From positions 1 through 14,257 of the forward strand of contig DATDSD010000064.1 in assembly GCA_035291405.1 (NCBI GenBank): DNA of 14,257 nt, written 5' to 3'. The DNA is from UBA12026 sp035291405. Its GTDB lineage: Bacteria; Patescibacteriota; Microgenomatia; UBA8517. Positions within the stretch are counted from its first letter, which is position 1, and every line of letters starts with the position of its first letter. Shown piece after piece: positions 5,356-13,209 of the stretch. The notes beneath the pieces are model-generated. The model made no database searches. It was not told the origin of the DNA and saw only the letters and a list, made by a program, of their open reading frames with translations. Both the position numbers and the translations under genes were made by a program.

Positions 5356-5418
5356 GCGATGTAGTGTATGTAATCACTTATTTTCTTAACTGAAAACAAG
5401 AGCATTACACTACATCGC
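5356..5418. repeat. Long hairpin at the right edge of the GC-rich cassette
   Basis: GCGATGTAGTGTA (5356-5368) and TACACTACATCGC (5406-5418) form a perfect 13-bp inverted repeat. Within the loop, CTTATTTTC (5377-5385) pairs with GAAAACAAG (5392-5400) with one mismatch, which extends the structure. It starts one base after the right 11-bp flanking repeat. No T run follows, so it does not look like a plain terminator; a recombination site, a transposon-end remnant or an RNA-processing hairpin are options. Confidence 0.6.
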
Positions 5419-5428
5419 ACGACCTGAG

Positions 5429-5452
5429 TTAATAATATTGTAGTATTATTAA
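5429..5452. repeat. AT inverted repeat in front of the large membrane protein gene
   Basis: TTAATAATA (5429-5437) and TATTATTAA (5444-5452) are perfect 9-bp arms around TTGTAG. TATTAT (5444-5449) is a plausible -10 box placed 11 nt before the GTG at 5461, so the repeat may overlap the promoter of that gene. No clear -35 is seen. Confidence 0.4.
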
Positions 5453-5460
5453 TTGAGGCC

Positions 5461-8268
5461 GTGAAAAAAATTACTTTCCATAATATAGCAGGAATTTTCT
5501 TTCCTGCTTTTTTGGTTTTTATAACTTTGTTTTTGGTGTGGAAAAATTATGTTCCCAATACTTCTTTAATGGGTTGGGATTCTTTGCATTCCGAATTTAA
5601 TTTTAAAGATTCTCTCTATCGCACATTTTGGGGTGTCTGGAGAGAAGATCAAGGATTGGGGAGTGTAGCAATACATTCACATATGGCAGATTTGCCCAGA
5701 ATTATTTCCATTTGGATATTATCTATAGTCTTGCCTCAAAATTTAATTAGGTATTCTTATTTATCCTTAACTTTTGTATTAGGACCCTTGGGTGTTTATT
5801 TCCTCTTAAATTGTCTATTAAGTAAAAAAAGCAAACTAACTAACTCTGTGTCTTCTTTTTTGGGTTCTCTATTTTATATGTTGAATCTTGGCACTCTGCA
5901 ACACTTTATTGTTCCGTTTGAAATGTTTAATGTTGCTTTTGCTTTTATACCTTGGCTATATTTATTGCTCATAAAATATTTAAAAGAGGGTAATAAAAAG
6001 GATTTATTATGGTTTAGTATAGTTACAATTTTAGCCTCTCCAATGGCCTACGCTGCAACACTTTTCTATGCTTATATTGGAGGGCTAATAGTATTTTTGT
6101 TTTTTTTCAATATTTTTGAACGTAAAAAGATTGTTATCAAAAGAACATTTCTTATATTGGCAATAACTTCTCTACTAAATTTGTATTGGATCTTACCCAA
6201 CCTATATTCAATAAAAAGTGTGGGAAGTGATGTTTCTAACGCAAAGATAAATATACTTTTTAGCCCCGAGGCTTTTATCAGAAACCAAGATTTTGGAAAT
6301 TGGAAAGATGTTTTAATCAATAAAAATTTTCTTTTTGATTGGAGAATATATGATTTTGATACAAATCAATTTGATAATTTAATGATTGAGTGGAATACGC
6401 ATTTAAATTCACCTTGGGTATCAAACATAGCATACGTTGTTTCTATAATTTCAATTCTCGGCTTACTTATTTCAATTATTAAACTTGATAAGGTGGGCAT
6501 ATCCTTTTTTACTTTGGGATTATTTAGCTTATTTTTTCTTTTTAATCTCAATGGGCCTACTGGTGGAATATATAACTATCTTTATAAAAGTTCAGATTTA
6601 ATTAGAGAGGGTTTAAGAACTCCGTTTACAAAGTTTTCAATATCATTCTTATTGGTTACATCTTATTTTTTTGGTTACTTTTTTAATTTTTTAATCGATT
6701 TGATTAAACATAAGGCAATTAAATATCCCTTATCATTTCTTGTGACTGTTGTCATCTCTATTTCTTTATTTTTTCTAATGAAGCCTGCCTTTTATGGAAA
6801 TTTAATAAGTAATGTTGTAAAAAAACAAATACCAAACGAGTATTTTGAAGTGTTTAAATGGTTTAATACACACTCCGATGACCGTATTGCTTTAATGCCC
6901 TTAAATACCCCTTGGGGATGGGAATACAATAACTGGGGCTATCAGGGTTCAGGATTTTTAGGATTTGGCATTTCTAATCCATTACTTGTCAGGGATTATG
7001 ATAGATGGAGTCCATTTAACGAGACATTCTATCTTCAGGCATCAAAAGCTCTTTATGATGGAGAGACAGAAGAGTTAAAAAGTATTTTTGAAAGATATAA
7101 GTTGAAATATTTACTTTTGGATGAATCAATTATTGATGCAGGAGGAAACAGTGAATTACTAAGGCTAGATGATATAAAAAACCTTTTTTCAGAATTGAAC
7201 ATTAAAGAGGTGGCCAAGTTTGGATTTTTGACAATTTATGATACAGGAATTGAAAATAAAGATAACATTACTACGTTTGATAAGTACTTCTTAATAGATG
7301 CTGATTTAAATTATTCAAAAACAAATCCTCTTTATCTAAAATATGGAAATTATTTTGAGGATAAAAATGGCTTGGGATTTCCATTTGTAAACTTTGATTT
7401 TAGAGGCCCGGTAGACATAGGAGTGACAAATGATCAACTACTGTTTACCAATAAAGAAACCAACTCGGAGGTTAAATTGGAAATAACCGATAAGGCAAGT
7501 GAAACATTTGAAGAAAATCATGGATTCAAAGATGCTTTTAACTGTGATCTTAAAAAAGTGGGTAATGTTTATAAAGAGAACTTGTTAGAGGGTAGAAGTT
7601 ATAAATCAACGGGAGGTGGAGTATCCTGTGACTATTTTGCCTATCCAGATCTTTCATATAAAGATGCATATGTCTTAAGAATTAAGGGTCAAAACTTAAA
7701 AGGAAGATCCTTAAAAATATATTTATACAATTGGGATACCATGAGAGTGGAATTGGAAGAGTTGATGAAAGAAGGGGAGTTTGATGAATACTTTGTTGTT
7801 TATCCTAAAGAAAAAGAAGGAAGTGGATATACTGTAAATGTAGAAACAAGATCATTTGGAAGAATTGCTTCAGAAAATACGGTAGAAGCAGTTGAATTTA
7901 TTCCGTTTGATTTAAATTTGGTTCAAAATTTATACATTGATTCAAAAGGACAATTTGAAAAAACAGGCAATCTGAAAATTTTGGAAGTAAATAAGACCGG
8001 AACTTCAATTTATAAAATAAAAACAACCGGAAGTGGTGTATTACAACTTGGACAAGGGTACGATGAAGGCTGGATTGCTATTTCAAATAAAAAAATATTG
8101 GAACATGTAAAAGTAAACTCCTGGAGTAATGGTTGGGTAGTATCAGCGGACAACACCCAATCGGAATCTATTACATGGATTATTTTCTGGCCACAGTTTT
8201 TGGAATGGATAGGATTTCTAGTTTTGGGCTTGACAACCGTCTACTTAATAGTACAATCAAGAAAGTAA
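5461..8268 (+). CDS. Large GT-C/YfhO-like envelope membrane protein
   Basis: The product is 935 residues. The N-terminal half (to about 460) is a long series of TM helices. The first extracytoplasmic loop carries the acidic motif MGWDSLHSEFNF (37-48, Asp40), in the place where GT-C glycosyltransferases keep their catalytic acid. The second half (about 460-900) is extracytoplasmic, contains LQLGQGYDEGWIAI near its end, as YfhO-type proteins do (GYDxGW), and is closed by one last TM segment before a short basic tail. These features fit a polyprenyl-phosphate-sugar-dependent glycosyltransferase of the YfhO or AftD-like type, acting on cell-surface glycans; substrate and activity are inferred. 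The start is GTG at 5461 with GAGG at 5455-5458, too close for a good Shine-Dalgarno. The gene's 3' end contains the rho promoter. Confidence 0.7.
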   Translation: MKKITFHNIAGIFFPAFLVFITLFLVWKNYVPNTSLMGWDSLHSEFNFKDSLYRTFWGVWREDQGLGSVAIHSHMADLPRIISIWILSIVLPQNLIRYSYLSLTFVLGPLGVYFLLNCLLSKKSKLTNSVSSFLGSLFYMLNLGTLQHFIVPFEMFNVAFAFIPWLYLLLIKYLKEGNKKDLLWFSIVTILASPMAYAATLFYAYIGGLIVFLFFFNIFERKKIVIKRTFLILAITSLLNLYWILPNLYSIKSVGSDVSNAKINILFSPEAFIRNQDFGNWKDVLINKNFLFDWRIYDFDTNQFDNLMIEWNTHLNSPWVSNIAYVVSIISILGLLISIIKLDKVGISFFTLGLFSLFFLFNLNGPTGGIYNYLYKSSDLIREGLRTPFTKFSISFLLVTSYFFGYFFNFLIDLIKHKAIKYPLSFLVTVVISISLFFLMKPAFYGNLISNVVKKQIPNEYFEVFKWFNTHSDDRIALMPLNTPWGWEYNNWGYQGSGFLGFGISNPLLVRDYDRWSPFNETFYLQASKALYDGETEELKSIFERYKLKYLLLDESIIDAGGNSELLRLDDIKNLFSELNIKEVAKFGFLTIYDTGIENKDNITTFDKYFLIDADLNYSKTNPLYLKYGNYFEDKNGLGFPFVNFDFRGPVDIGVTNDQLLFTNKETNSEVKLEITDKASETFEENHGFKDAFNCDLKKVGNVYKENLLEGRSYKSTGGGVSCDYFAYPDLSYKDAYVLRIKGQNLKGRSLKIYLYNWDTMRVELEELMKEGEFDEYFVVYPKEKEGSGYTVNVETRSFGRIASENTVEAVEFIPFDLNLVQNLYIDSKGQFEKTGNLKILEVNKTGTSIYKIKTTGSGVLQLGQGYDEGWIAISNKKILEHVKVNSWSNGWVVSADNTQSESITWIIFWPQFLEWIGFLVLGLTTVYLIVQSRK
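8230..8257 (+). promoter_or_regulatory. Probable rho promoter inside the upstream gene
   Basis: Perfect TTGACA (8230-8235) and TACAAT (8252-8257) are 16 bp apart, overlapping the last codons of the large membrane protein gene. The predicted start near 8264 gives rho a leader of about 40 nt. A TATAAT at 8297-8302 lies only 2 nt before the ATG, too close to be the rho -10 if the ATG at 8305 is right. Confidence 0.55.
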
Positions 8269-8304
8269 AGTAGAGTTAGCTTCTTTAGTTAGTTATTATA
8301 ATTC

Positions 8305-9546
8305 ATGCAAAAAGACGAGCCAGTTACATCAACGAACACAGCCGATTTGGTTGGAAAACCTTCAGGTGTGCAAAGTACTGGGTTTGAAAGACAAATCCCA
8401 GATGCAAATCTCCCTACAGAATATGTAGAAGGAGTATTGGACATTGCTCATGAAGGATCAGGTCTTTTAAGACCTAAAAACTTTGCTCCATCTGCTGATG
8501 ATATTTATATTTCTAGCTCTCAAATTAGAAGATTTAACTTAAGGGTTGGTGACTTAATTGGAGGACAGGCAAGAAGACCTAAGGAAAACGAAAGATATTG
8601 GGGTCTTTTAAAAGTTGAAAAGGTCAATAGTGAAGATGTAGAAAAATTTTTGGCAAGAGAAAGAGTTAATTTCGATGATCTTTTAGCAATCTACCCTGAT
8701 GAACAAATAAAATTAGAAACCACTGACGACGTTTTAACAACTAGAATGGTAGATTTAGTAGCCCCAATCGGTTTTGGTCAAAGAGCACTGGTTGTTTCGC
8801 CTCCTAAGGCTGGTAAAACTTGGTTAGTTAAGGATATCATTGCTGGAATTGCTGAAAATTATAAAGAAAGAGTTCATTTAATGGCAGTTTTAATTGGAGA
8901 ACGACCCGAGGAAGTAACTGATATTTTAAGAAACATGCAAAAAGTTACAGATGGTAAGGGTGAAGTGGGGGCATCTAATTTTGATGAAGCTCCTAGTGAT
9001 CAAACTAGAGTGGGAGAGTTAGCCCTAGAAAGAGCTAAAAGATTAGTTGAAAATGGTAAAGATGTTGTTATTCTTCTTGATTCCATAACCAGAATGGCAA
9101 GAGCTTACAACTTGGCCCTTCCTACATCAGGTAGGACTCTAACAGGAGGTTTTGACCCTGTTGCCTTGTATCCTGCTAAAAAGTTCTTTGGAGCAGCTAG
9201 AAAAATAGAAAATGCGGGAAGTCTAACAATTATTGGGACTTGTTTAGTTGATACCGGAAGTAGGATGGACGATTTAGTGTATGAAGAATTTAAAGGAACT
9301 GGAAATATGGAACTTCACCTTACCCGTAAACTTGCAGAAAAAAGAGTTTTTCCTGCAATTGATGTTTCTAAATCAGGAACTAGGCAAGATGAACTTTTAT
9401 TTGGTAGAGAAAAACTGACAAAGGTAAATACTTTAAGACGCATGATTGATATGATTAATGAGGATGATAGGACAGAAACTCTTCTTGGAAAGTTGCTTAA
9501 AACCAAAAATAACGACACCTTCTTAGATTCCCTCAAAACGGTTTAA
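8305..9546 (+). CDS. rho: Transcription termination factor Rho
   Basis: Rho is a hexameric RNA helicase that ends transcription at Rho-dependent sites. The 413-residue product has the cold-shock-like primary RNA-binding domain (about 42-110, EGVLDIAHEGSGLLRP...DIYIS) and the RecA-like motor. Walker A is SPPKAGKT at 165-172, Walker B is VVILLDS at 254-260, the Q-loop region is SGRTLTGGFDP at 275-285, and the R-loop region is LVDTGSRMDDLVYEEFKGTG at 314-333. The N-terminal helical Rho_N domain seems to be absent: only about 40 disordered residues precede the RNA-binding fold. The Q-loop has Arg where E. coli has Lys (SGK). No Shine-Dalgarno is visible before the ATG. It stands alone, without the usual neighbours, between two envelope genes. 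Confidence 0.97.
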   Translation: MQKDEPVTSTNTADLVGKPSGVQSTGFERQIPDANLPTEYVEGVLDIAHEGSGLLRPKNFAPSADDIYISSSQIRRFNLRVGDLIGGQARRPKENERYWGLLKVEKVNSEDVEKFLARERVNFDDLLAIYPDEQIKLETTDDVLTTRMVDLVAPIGFGQRALVVSPPKAGKTWLVKDIIAGIAENYKERVHLMAVLIGERPEEVTDILRNMQKVTDGKGEVGASNFDEAPSDQTRVGELALERAKRLVENGKDVVILLDSITRMARAYNLALPTSGRTLTGGFDPVALYPAKKFFGAARKIENAGSLTIIGTCLVDTGSRMDDLVYEEFKGTGNMELHLTRKLAEKRVFPAIDVSKSGTRQDELLFGREKLTKVNTLRRMIDMINEDDRTETLLGKLLKTKNNDTFLDSLKTV

Positions 9547-9555
9547 TTTGTTACT

Positions 9556-9585
9556 TAGACAGTCTAGTCTTTAATTTGATATAAT
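9556..9585 (+). promoter_or_regulatory. Promoter of the LysM-M23 / GH39 operon
   Basis: TAGACA (9556-9561) and TATAAT (9580-9585, preceded by TGA as an extended -10) are 18 bp apart. The -10 box overlaps the in-frame ATG at 9584, so that codon cannot be in the mRNA; the next in-frame ATG at 9596 lies 10 nt after the box. A short palindrome TAGACAGTCTA (9556-9566) covers the -35 and could be an operator. Confidence 0.65.
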
Positions 9586-9595
9586 GAACCTTCAA

Positions 9596-10678
9596 ATGGA
9601 AGAATTAATTGTTGTTTATGAAGATGTAAAGATATTTATAAAAGAACTTGGCTTTTACTTAAAGAAAAAATTTCATTTTTCATTTCTTGCTTTTACTGAA
9701 AACAAAAATGTTTTTGTTTCTTCTCTTTATAAACAAAGGGGAAAACTCTCAAGAAAATTGGTTCATACTGGCATGGCGGGCTTAGCTGGTGTTGGTATGA
9801 TAATTGCTCCAGTTATAGCCCAAGAGTTTCCAGGTAGAAGTGTCAATCCTTGGGAAGTTGACTCAAACCCCGCAGTTTTATCGGCTACAACAGAATCAGA
9901 TGGGATAGAAACACTCATTTCCGAAAAAGTAAGAGATGGAATTAAAGAATATAAGGTCGAAGAAGGGGATACTGTAGCCTCTATTGCTCAAAAATTCGGA
10001 ATAGATGAGGATACAATTAGATGGCAAAATGATTTGACTAAAGATAAGATTAAAGTAGGTCAAACACTTCAAATATTGCCTGTTAAGGGAATAGCCCACA
10101 AAGTGGTTAAAGGTGATACGGTTTATTCTATTGCGAAACGTTATGATACAGAAGCACAGGGAATGGTTGATTTTCCGTTTAACACATTTAGTAATGACGA
10201 AACATTTGAACTTGCCATTGGACAGATTATAATCGTTCCCGACGGAATTAAACCTGCTGAAACTATAACCTCGCCGAGAATTAGACAAATTACTCCTGAT
10301 GCTGGGTACGTTGTTGCTTCTGGTAATTTTGTTTGGCCAGCAAGTGGTTCAATCTCCCAAAACTTTGCATGGTATCATCCGGGACTTGATATTGCCAATA
10401 AAGGAGGGCCGAATGTACTAGCAGCTGATGCTGGAATTGTCACTTACGCAGGTTGTCTAAATTGGGGGTATGGATGTCATGTTCGAATCGACCATGGAAA
10501 CGGATATTCAACACTATACGGGCATCTTTCTCAAATTTATGTAAATGTAGGACAAAGGGTTGATAGAGGAAATTCTATAGGGAAGATGGGTTCAACAGGA
10601 AGATCAACTGGAACACATCTACATTTTGAGGTTGCTAAAAATGGAGTAAAACTCAGTCCATTAACTGTTCTTAAATGA
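9596..10678 (+). CDS. LysM-domain M23 family peptidoglycan endopeptidase
   Basis: This is an exported zinc metallopeptidase of the lysostaphin/NlpD type, which binds and cuts peptidoglycan cross-links. The 360-residue product (from Met at 9596) has a cytoplasmic N-terminus of about 55 residues, a hydrophobic segment at about 57-75 ending in IAQ, two LysM glycan-binding repeats (about 118-162, EYKVEEGDTVASIAQKFG; and about 167-215, HKVVKGDTVYSIAKRYD), and an M23 domain at about 246-352. Zinc ligands and catalytic residues are intact: His261 and Asp265 in HPGLD, His310 in LYGHLS, His341 and His343 in HLHFE. The second LysM has an insertion (about 184-202). Cys287 and Cys294 may form a disulfide beside the active site. 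The start is moved from the ATG at 9584 because that codon lies in the -10 box. The stop overlaps the next start (ATGA). Confidence 0.92.
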   Translation: MEELIVVYEDVKIFIKELGFYLKKKFHFSFLAFTENKNVFVSSLYKQRGKLSRKLVHTGMAGLAGVGMIIAPVIAQEFPGRSVNPWEVDSNPAVLSATTESDGIETLISEKVRDGIKEYKVEEGDTVASIAQKFGIDEDTIRWQNDLTKDKIKVGQTLQILPVKGIAHKVVKGDTVYSIAKRYDTEAQGMVDFPFNTFSNDETFELAIGQIIIVPDGIKPAETITSPRIRQITPDAGYVVASGNFVWPASGSISQNFAWYHPGLDIANKGGPNVLAADAGIVTYAGCLNWGYGCHVRIDHGNGYSTLYGHLSQIYVNVGQRVDRGNSIGKMGSTGRSTGTHLHFEVAKNGVKLSPLTVLK

Positions 10679-12039
10679 AAAATACAAAAAAACTTTTATT
10701 TACCTTCATAATTTTAGCTTCCGTACCAATCTCTTTAATACTACTTAACCAAAAAACAAATTTTTTTGGTAAGGCCTTTGGGACAAAGGCAAATATTATC
10801 ATTGACGCTGGAAACATAGTTGGTGGAAAATCCGAAAACTGGAGGTATTTAGCTCAAGGGGGAGAAGAAAGGGGTAGACAACTCCTGCCTGTTATTGATT
10901 TGACTAGGGCTTTACAACCAAAATACATAAGAATTGACCATGTTTTTGACTATTACAATGTGGTTAGTAAAGACGGATCCGGAAAGTTAAATTTCAATTG
11001 GGCTGAACTTGATCTTTATCTGGAGGATATCAAATCAATTGGGGCCAAACCGTTTATCTCTCTTTCTTATATGCCCCCAAGTATTTCTAAGAGTGGAGAT
11101 GTAAACGATTATCCTACAAATTGGGAAGATTGGGAAACAGTTGTTAAGACAACAATTGAACACGTTAGCGGCAGATCTAATTTGGCAATCTCTGATGTTT
11201 ACTATGAAGTGTGGAATGAACCGGATCTTTTTGGCGGTTATAAAATTACGGGGGAGAAAAGCTATTTGGACTTATACATCCATTCAGCAAAGGGGGCCAA
11301 GGAGGCTAATAATGTAAATAGTTTTAAGTTTGGGGGTCCAGCAACAACTGGTTTTTATGAAAACTGGATGAATAAACTGATCATCTTTTGTAAAGAGAAT
11401 AATGTAAGACTAGATTTTATAAGTTGGCATAGATACTCTTTGAATCTAGATGATTATGAACAAGATTTTGAAGGGGCTAGCCATTATTCTGGTCTTGAAA
11501 CTGTTATTTCAGAGCTTGGACCTGATAGTGAAAACAATGACGTAAATGACAACTACTTTGGGGCAATGCACACGATAGCTACAGCCGTTACTTTAGAAGG
11601 AAAAGTCGATAAACTATTTAATTTTGAAATTAAAGATGGACCGGGTCCTACTAAGAATTGGGGCAGGTGGGGGATTATTACCCATGAGAAATTTGGTACT
11701 CCTGAGGTTAAACCTAGGTACCGGGCGATTCAGTTTTTGAATAATCTAAACGGAGGGACTAACATATTTGTTAGTGGAAACGGTTCTTGGATAAAGGCTA
11801 TTGCCAAAGAAAAAAACGGAAAGGTAATATTTTTGATTGTTAATTATGATAACCAGGGTAAAAATAGAGAAGCAGTACCAGTTAAAGTTATTAACCTTAA
11901 AAGTAATGAATTCAACCTAAAAAGAATTGATTTTAGTGGAAAGGTCAGTGAACAAAAGATAAAATCAGAGACTAACTCATACGATGTTTTATTGACCTTT
12001 GAACCTAATACAGCTAGTATCTTTGAAATAAGTTATTAA
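10675..12039 (+). CDS. GH39-like glycoside hydrolase, membrane anchored
   Basis: The product is 454 residues. An N-terminal anchor (about 7-25) ends in NQKTNFFGKAFG. A (beta/alpha)8-barrel glycosidase of the GH39 type (beta-xylosidase / alpha-L-iduronidase family, clan GH-A) follows. The acid/base is Glu182 in YEVWNEPDLFG (177-187), and the nucleophile is Glu280 in VISELG (277-282). SWHRY at 250-254 and WGRWGIITHEKFG at 329-341 fit the family, and a small C-terminal beta domain covers about 365-454. Both catalytic residues are present, so it should be active on an extracellular glycan; the substrate is unknown. Its start overlaps the stop of the peptidase gene by 4 bp with no Shine-Dalgarno, so it is translationally coupled. 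The pairing suggests combined breakdown or remodelling of wall polymers and attached sugars, its own or those of a host cell. Confidence 0.85.
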   Translation: MKNTKKLLFTFIILASVPISLILLNQKTNFFGKAFGTKANIIIDAGNIVGGKSENWRYLAQGGEERGRQLLPVIDLTRALQPKYIRIDHVFDYYNVVSKDGSGKLNFNWAELDLYLEDIKSIGAKPFISLSYMPPSISKSGDVNDYPTNWEDWETVVKTTIEHVSGRSNLAISDVYYEVWNEPDLFGGYKITGEKSYLDLYIHSAKGAKEANNVNSFKFGGPATTGFYENWMNKLIIFCKENNVRLDFISWHRYSLNLDDYEQDFEGASHYSGLETVISELGPDSENNDVNDNYFGAMHTIATAVTLEGKVDKLFNFEIKDGPGPTKNWGRWGIITHEKFGTPEVKPRYRAIQFLNNLNGGTNIFVSGNGSWIKAIAKEKNGKVIFLIVNYDNQGKNREAVPVKVINLKSNEFNLKRIDFSGKVSEQKIKSETNSYDVLLTFEPNTASIFEISY

Positions 12040-12045
12040 TTTTTT

Positions 12046-12116
12046 GGGCTGTTAGTATATCGGTAATACACTGCATTCGCATTGCAGAAAGGGCGGTTCA
12101 ATTCCGCCACAGTCCA
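12046..12116 (+). tRNA. tRNA-Ala (anticodon CGC)
   Basis: A full cloverleaf can be drawn: acceptor GGGCTGT / ACAGTCC (12046-12052 / 12109-12115), D-arm GTAT / ATAC, anticodon stem CTGCA / TGCAG (12071-12075 / 12083-12087) with loop TTCGCAT and anticodon CGC at 12078-12080, T-arm GGCGG / CCGCC with loop TTCAATT, and discriminator A at 12116. The G3-U70 wobble pair (G12048-T12113), the key identity element for alanyl-tRNA synthetase, is present and supports Ala. CCA is not encoded. It starts 6 nt after the glycosidase stop with no clear promoter of its own, so it may be processed from the operon transcript. Confidence 0.93.
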
Positions 12117-12143
12117 CATAACTATTTGTTTTTTAGTAAAACA

Positions 12144-13088
12144 TCAAACCTTTGTGTAAAAGATTGACCTTCCTTTACCATGAGGAAGAAGTATTCCAAG
12201 GTTTGCCATCTTTGATAAATCTCTTGAAGCTGTAATTTGACTCACGCCAAAAGTGCTTTGGACCAACTTGTTTGTGATCTTTAGATCGGGGTTTTCTAAT
12301 TTTTCTAAAATTTTGTTTTGCCTTTCTGTCAGTTTCCAACCAGATTGTGTTGGAGATTCCAGATTTAGGCTATCTTTAACAGATATCATGGCTATCTTTA
12401 TCCCTTCTGTAAAATATTCAAGCCAAAGAGTTGCATTTTTGTATTTTTCAATTGAAGCCGTTACCTCTTTAAGTGAAATTAGATCGTTTCTATAATAATT
12501 CTCAATAACCATAAGCCCCCTTAGATCGTAAGCGTGTTGGGATAATACAAGATGAGAAAGTAGCCTTGCAACACGCCCTGTTCCATTTTCAAACGGTGAA
12601 AGTTTGATAATTCCGATTTGTATAAGTCCTGCTTTGATAATTGGGTTGTCGTTGCCTGATTGGATGAAGTTAAGAATTTTTTCTACCTCACTGATTTTTG
12701 ATTTGTAATATGTGAGCGTTGACCCAAAAACCTTTTTGCAAGACAGGTCATAAAGATCAAGAACAGTTCTTGTTGTAATCTGTTTATTTTGCCCAGACCA
12801 ATAATTATGAATGTAACTTAAGGCATTTAAATATCCGACAATTTCTTTTTGAGGATCAGTCAGCTTCTTGGGAAGGGGATTATTTAATAGTTTGACAATT
12901 TGAGCTTTAGTTAGAGGATTATCGGCGAGTGTCAAAGCCCAATAAGATTTGGAAATATTTGCCTCATATCTTAATTTCATCTCTTGTTTTGGTGAAATGG
13001 GGGTTAATAGGATTTTTGTTCTAAGTTCATCAATTCTTTTTAAGTTTTCTTGAATTGTATCTGAGAGATGATAGGTCAAGTTGAGCAT
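12144..13088 (-). CDS. Fic-wHTH protein with degenerate active site
   Basis: The product is 314 residues. The Fic domain (about 80-235) is recognisable by fold and motif position, and a winged helix-turn-helix follows at about 253-314 (LTERQNKILEKL...STFGVSQITASRDLSKM...GRSIFYTKV). The Fic core HPFxxGNGR, which transfers AMP or other groups from nucleotides, reads SPFENGTGRVAR (164-175): the catalytic His is Ser164, and the second Asn is Thr170. The N-terminal helix that normally carries the inhibitory (S/T)xxxE(G/N) motif reads EANISKSYWALTLADN (42-57) and lacks the Glu. Loss of both catalytic and inhibitory elements suggests a non-AMPylating regulator, perhaps a DNA-binding repressor acting through the wHTH. 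The gene is intact, with no frameshift, so it is kept by selection. It is convergent with the tRNA. Confidence 0.88.
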   Translation of the reverse strand: MLNLTYHLSDTIQENLKRIDELRTKILLTPISPKQEMKLRYEANISKSYWALTLADNPLTKAQIVKLLNNPLPKKLTDPQKEIVGYLNALSYIHNYWSGQNKQITTRTVLDLYDLSCKKVFGSTLTYYKSKISEVEKILNFIQSGNDNPIIKAGLIQIGIIKLSPFENGTGRVARLLSHLVLSQHAYDLRGLMVIENYYRNDLISLKEVTASIEKYKNATLWLEYFTEGIKIAMISVKDSLNLESPTQSGWKLTERQNKILEKLENPDLKITNKLVQSTFGVSQITASRDLSKMANLGILLPHGKGRSIFYTKV

Positions 13089-13096
13089 TGAAAGTA

Positions 13097-13126
13097 ATCT
13101 TATCAGGATATTATCATTACTGTCAA
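13097..13126 (-). promoter_or_regulatory. Promoter of the Fic-wHTH gene
   Basis: On the minus strand TTGACA (plus-strand 13121-13126) is followed after 18 bp by TAAGAT (plus-strand 13097-13102), preceded by TGA as an extended -10. The ATG is 8 nt further on, the same leaderless spacing as the sortase gene. Confidence 0.6.
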
Positions 13127-13142
13127 GTGGTATTTATCAATA

Positions 13143-13201
13143 ATTTTGATCCTGAATTATTCAAAATAGATAAGAATAAGACGTGATTGTTATACGTATA
13201 A
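13143..13201. repeat. Two palindromic elements between the divergent fic and tatA genes
   Basis: ATTTTGA (13143-13149) and TCAAAAT (13161-13167) are perfect 7-bp arms with an 11-nt loop. TTATACGTATAA (13190-13201) is a perfect 12-bp palindrome, 8 bp upstream of the tatA -35. Both lie in the divergent promoter region, where operators for a wHTH regulator such as the neighbouring Fic protein could be expected. Confidence 0.45.
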
Positions 13202-13209
13202 ATTGCCTC

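Noticed and set aside
7741..7764. Shared peptide MRVELEE in the large membrane protein and the small ORF at 2070
   Set aside because: It is seven residues only, without surrounding similarity; best taken as chance.
12034..12046. Own leaderless promoter for tRNA-Ala (TATTAA 7 nt before the mature 5' end)
   Set aside because: The box overlaps the glycosidase stop codon, has no -35 at a proper distance and is a weak match in AT-rich DNA.
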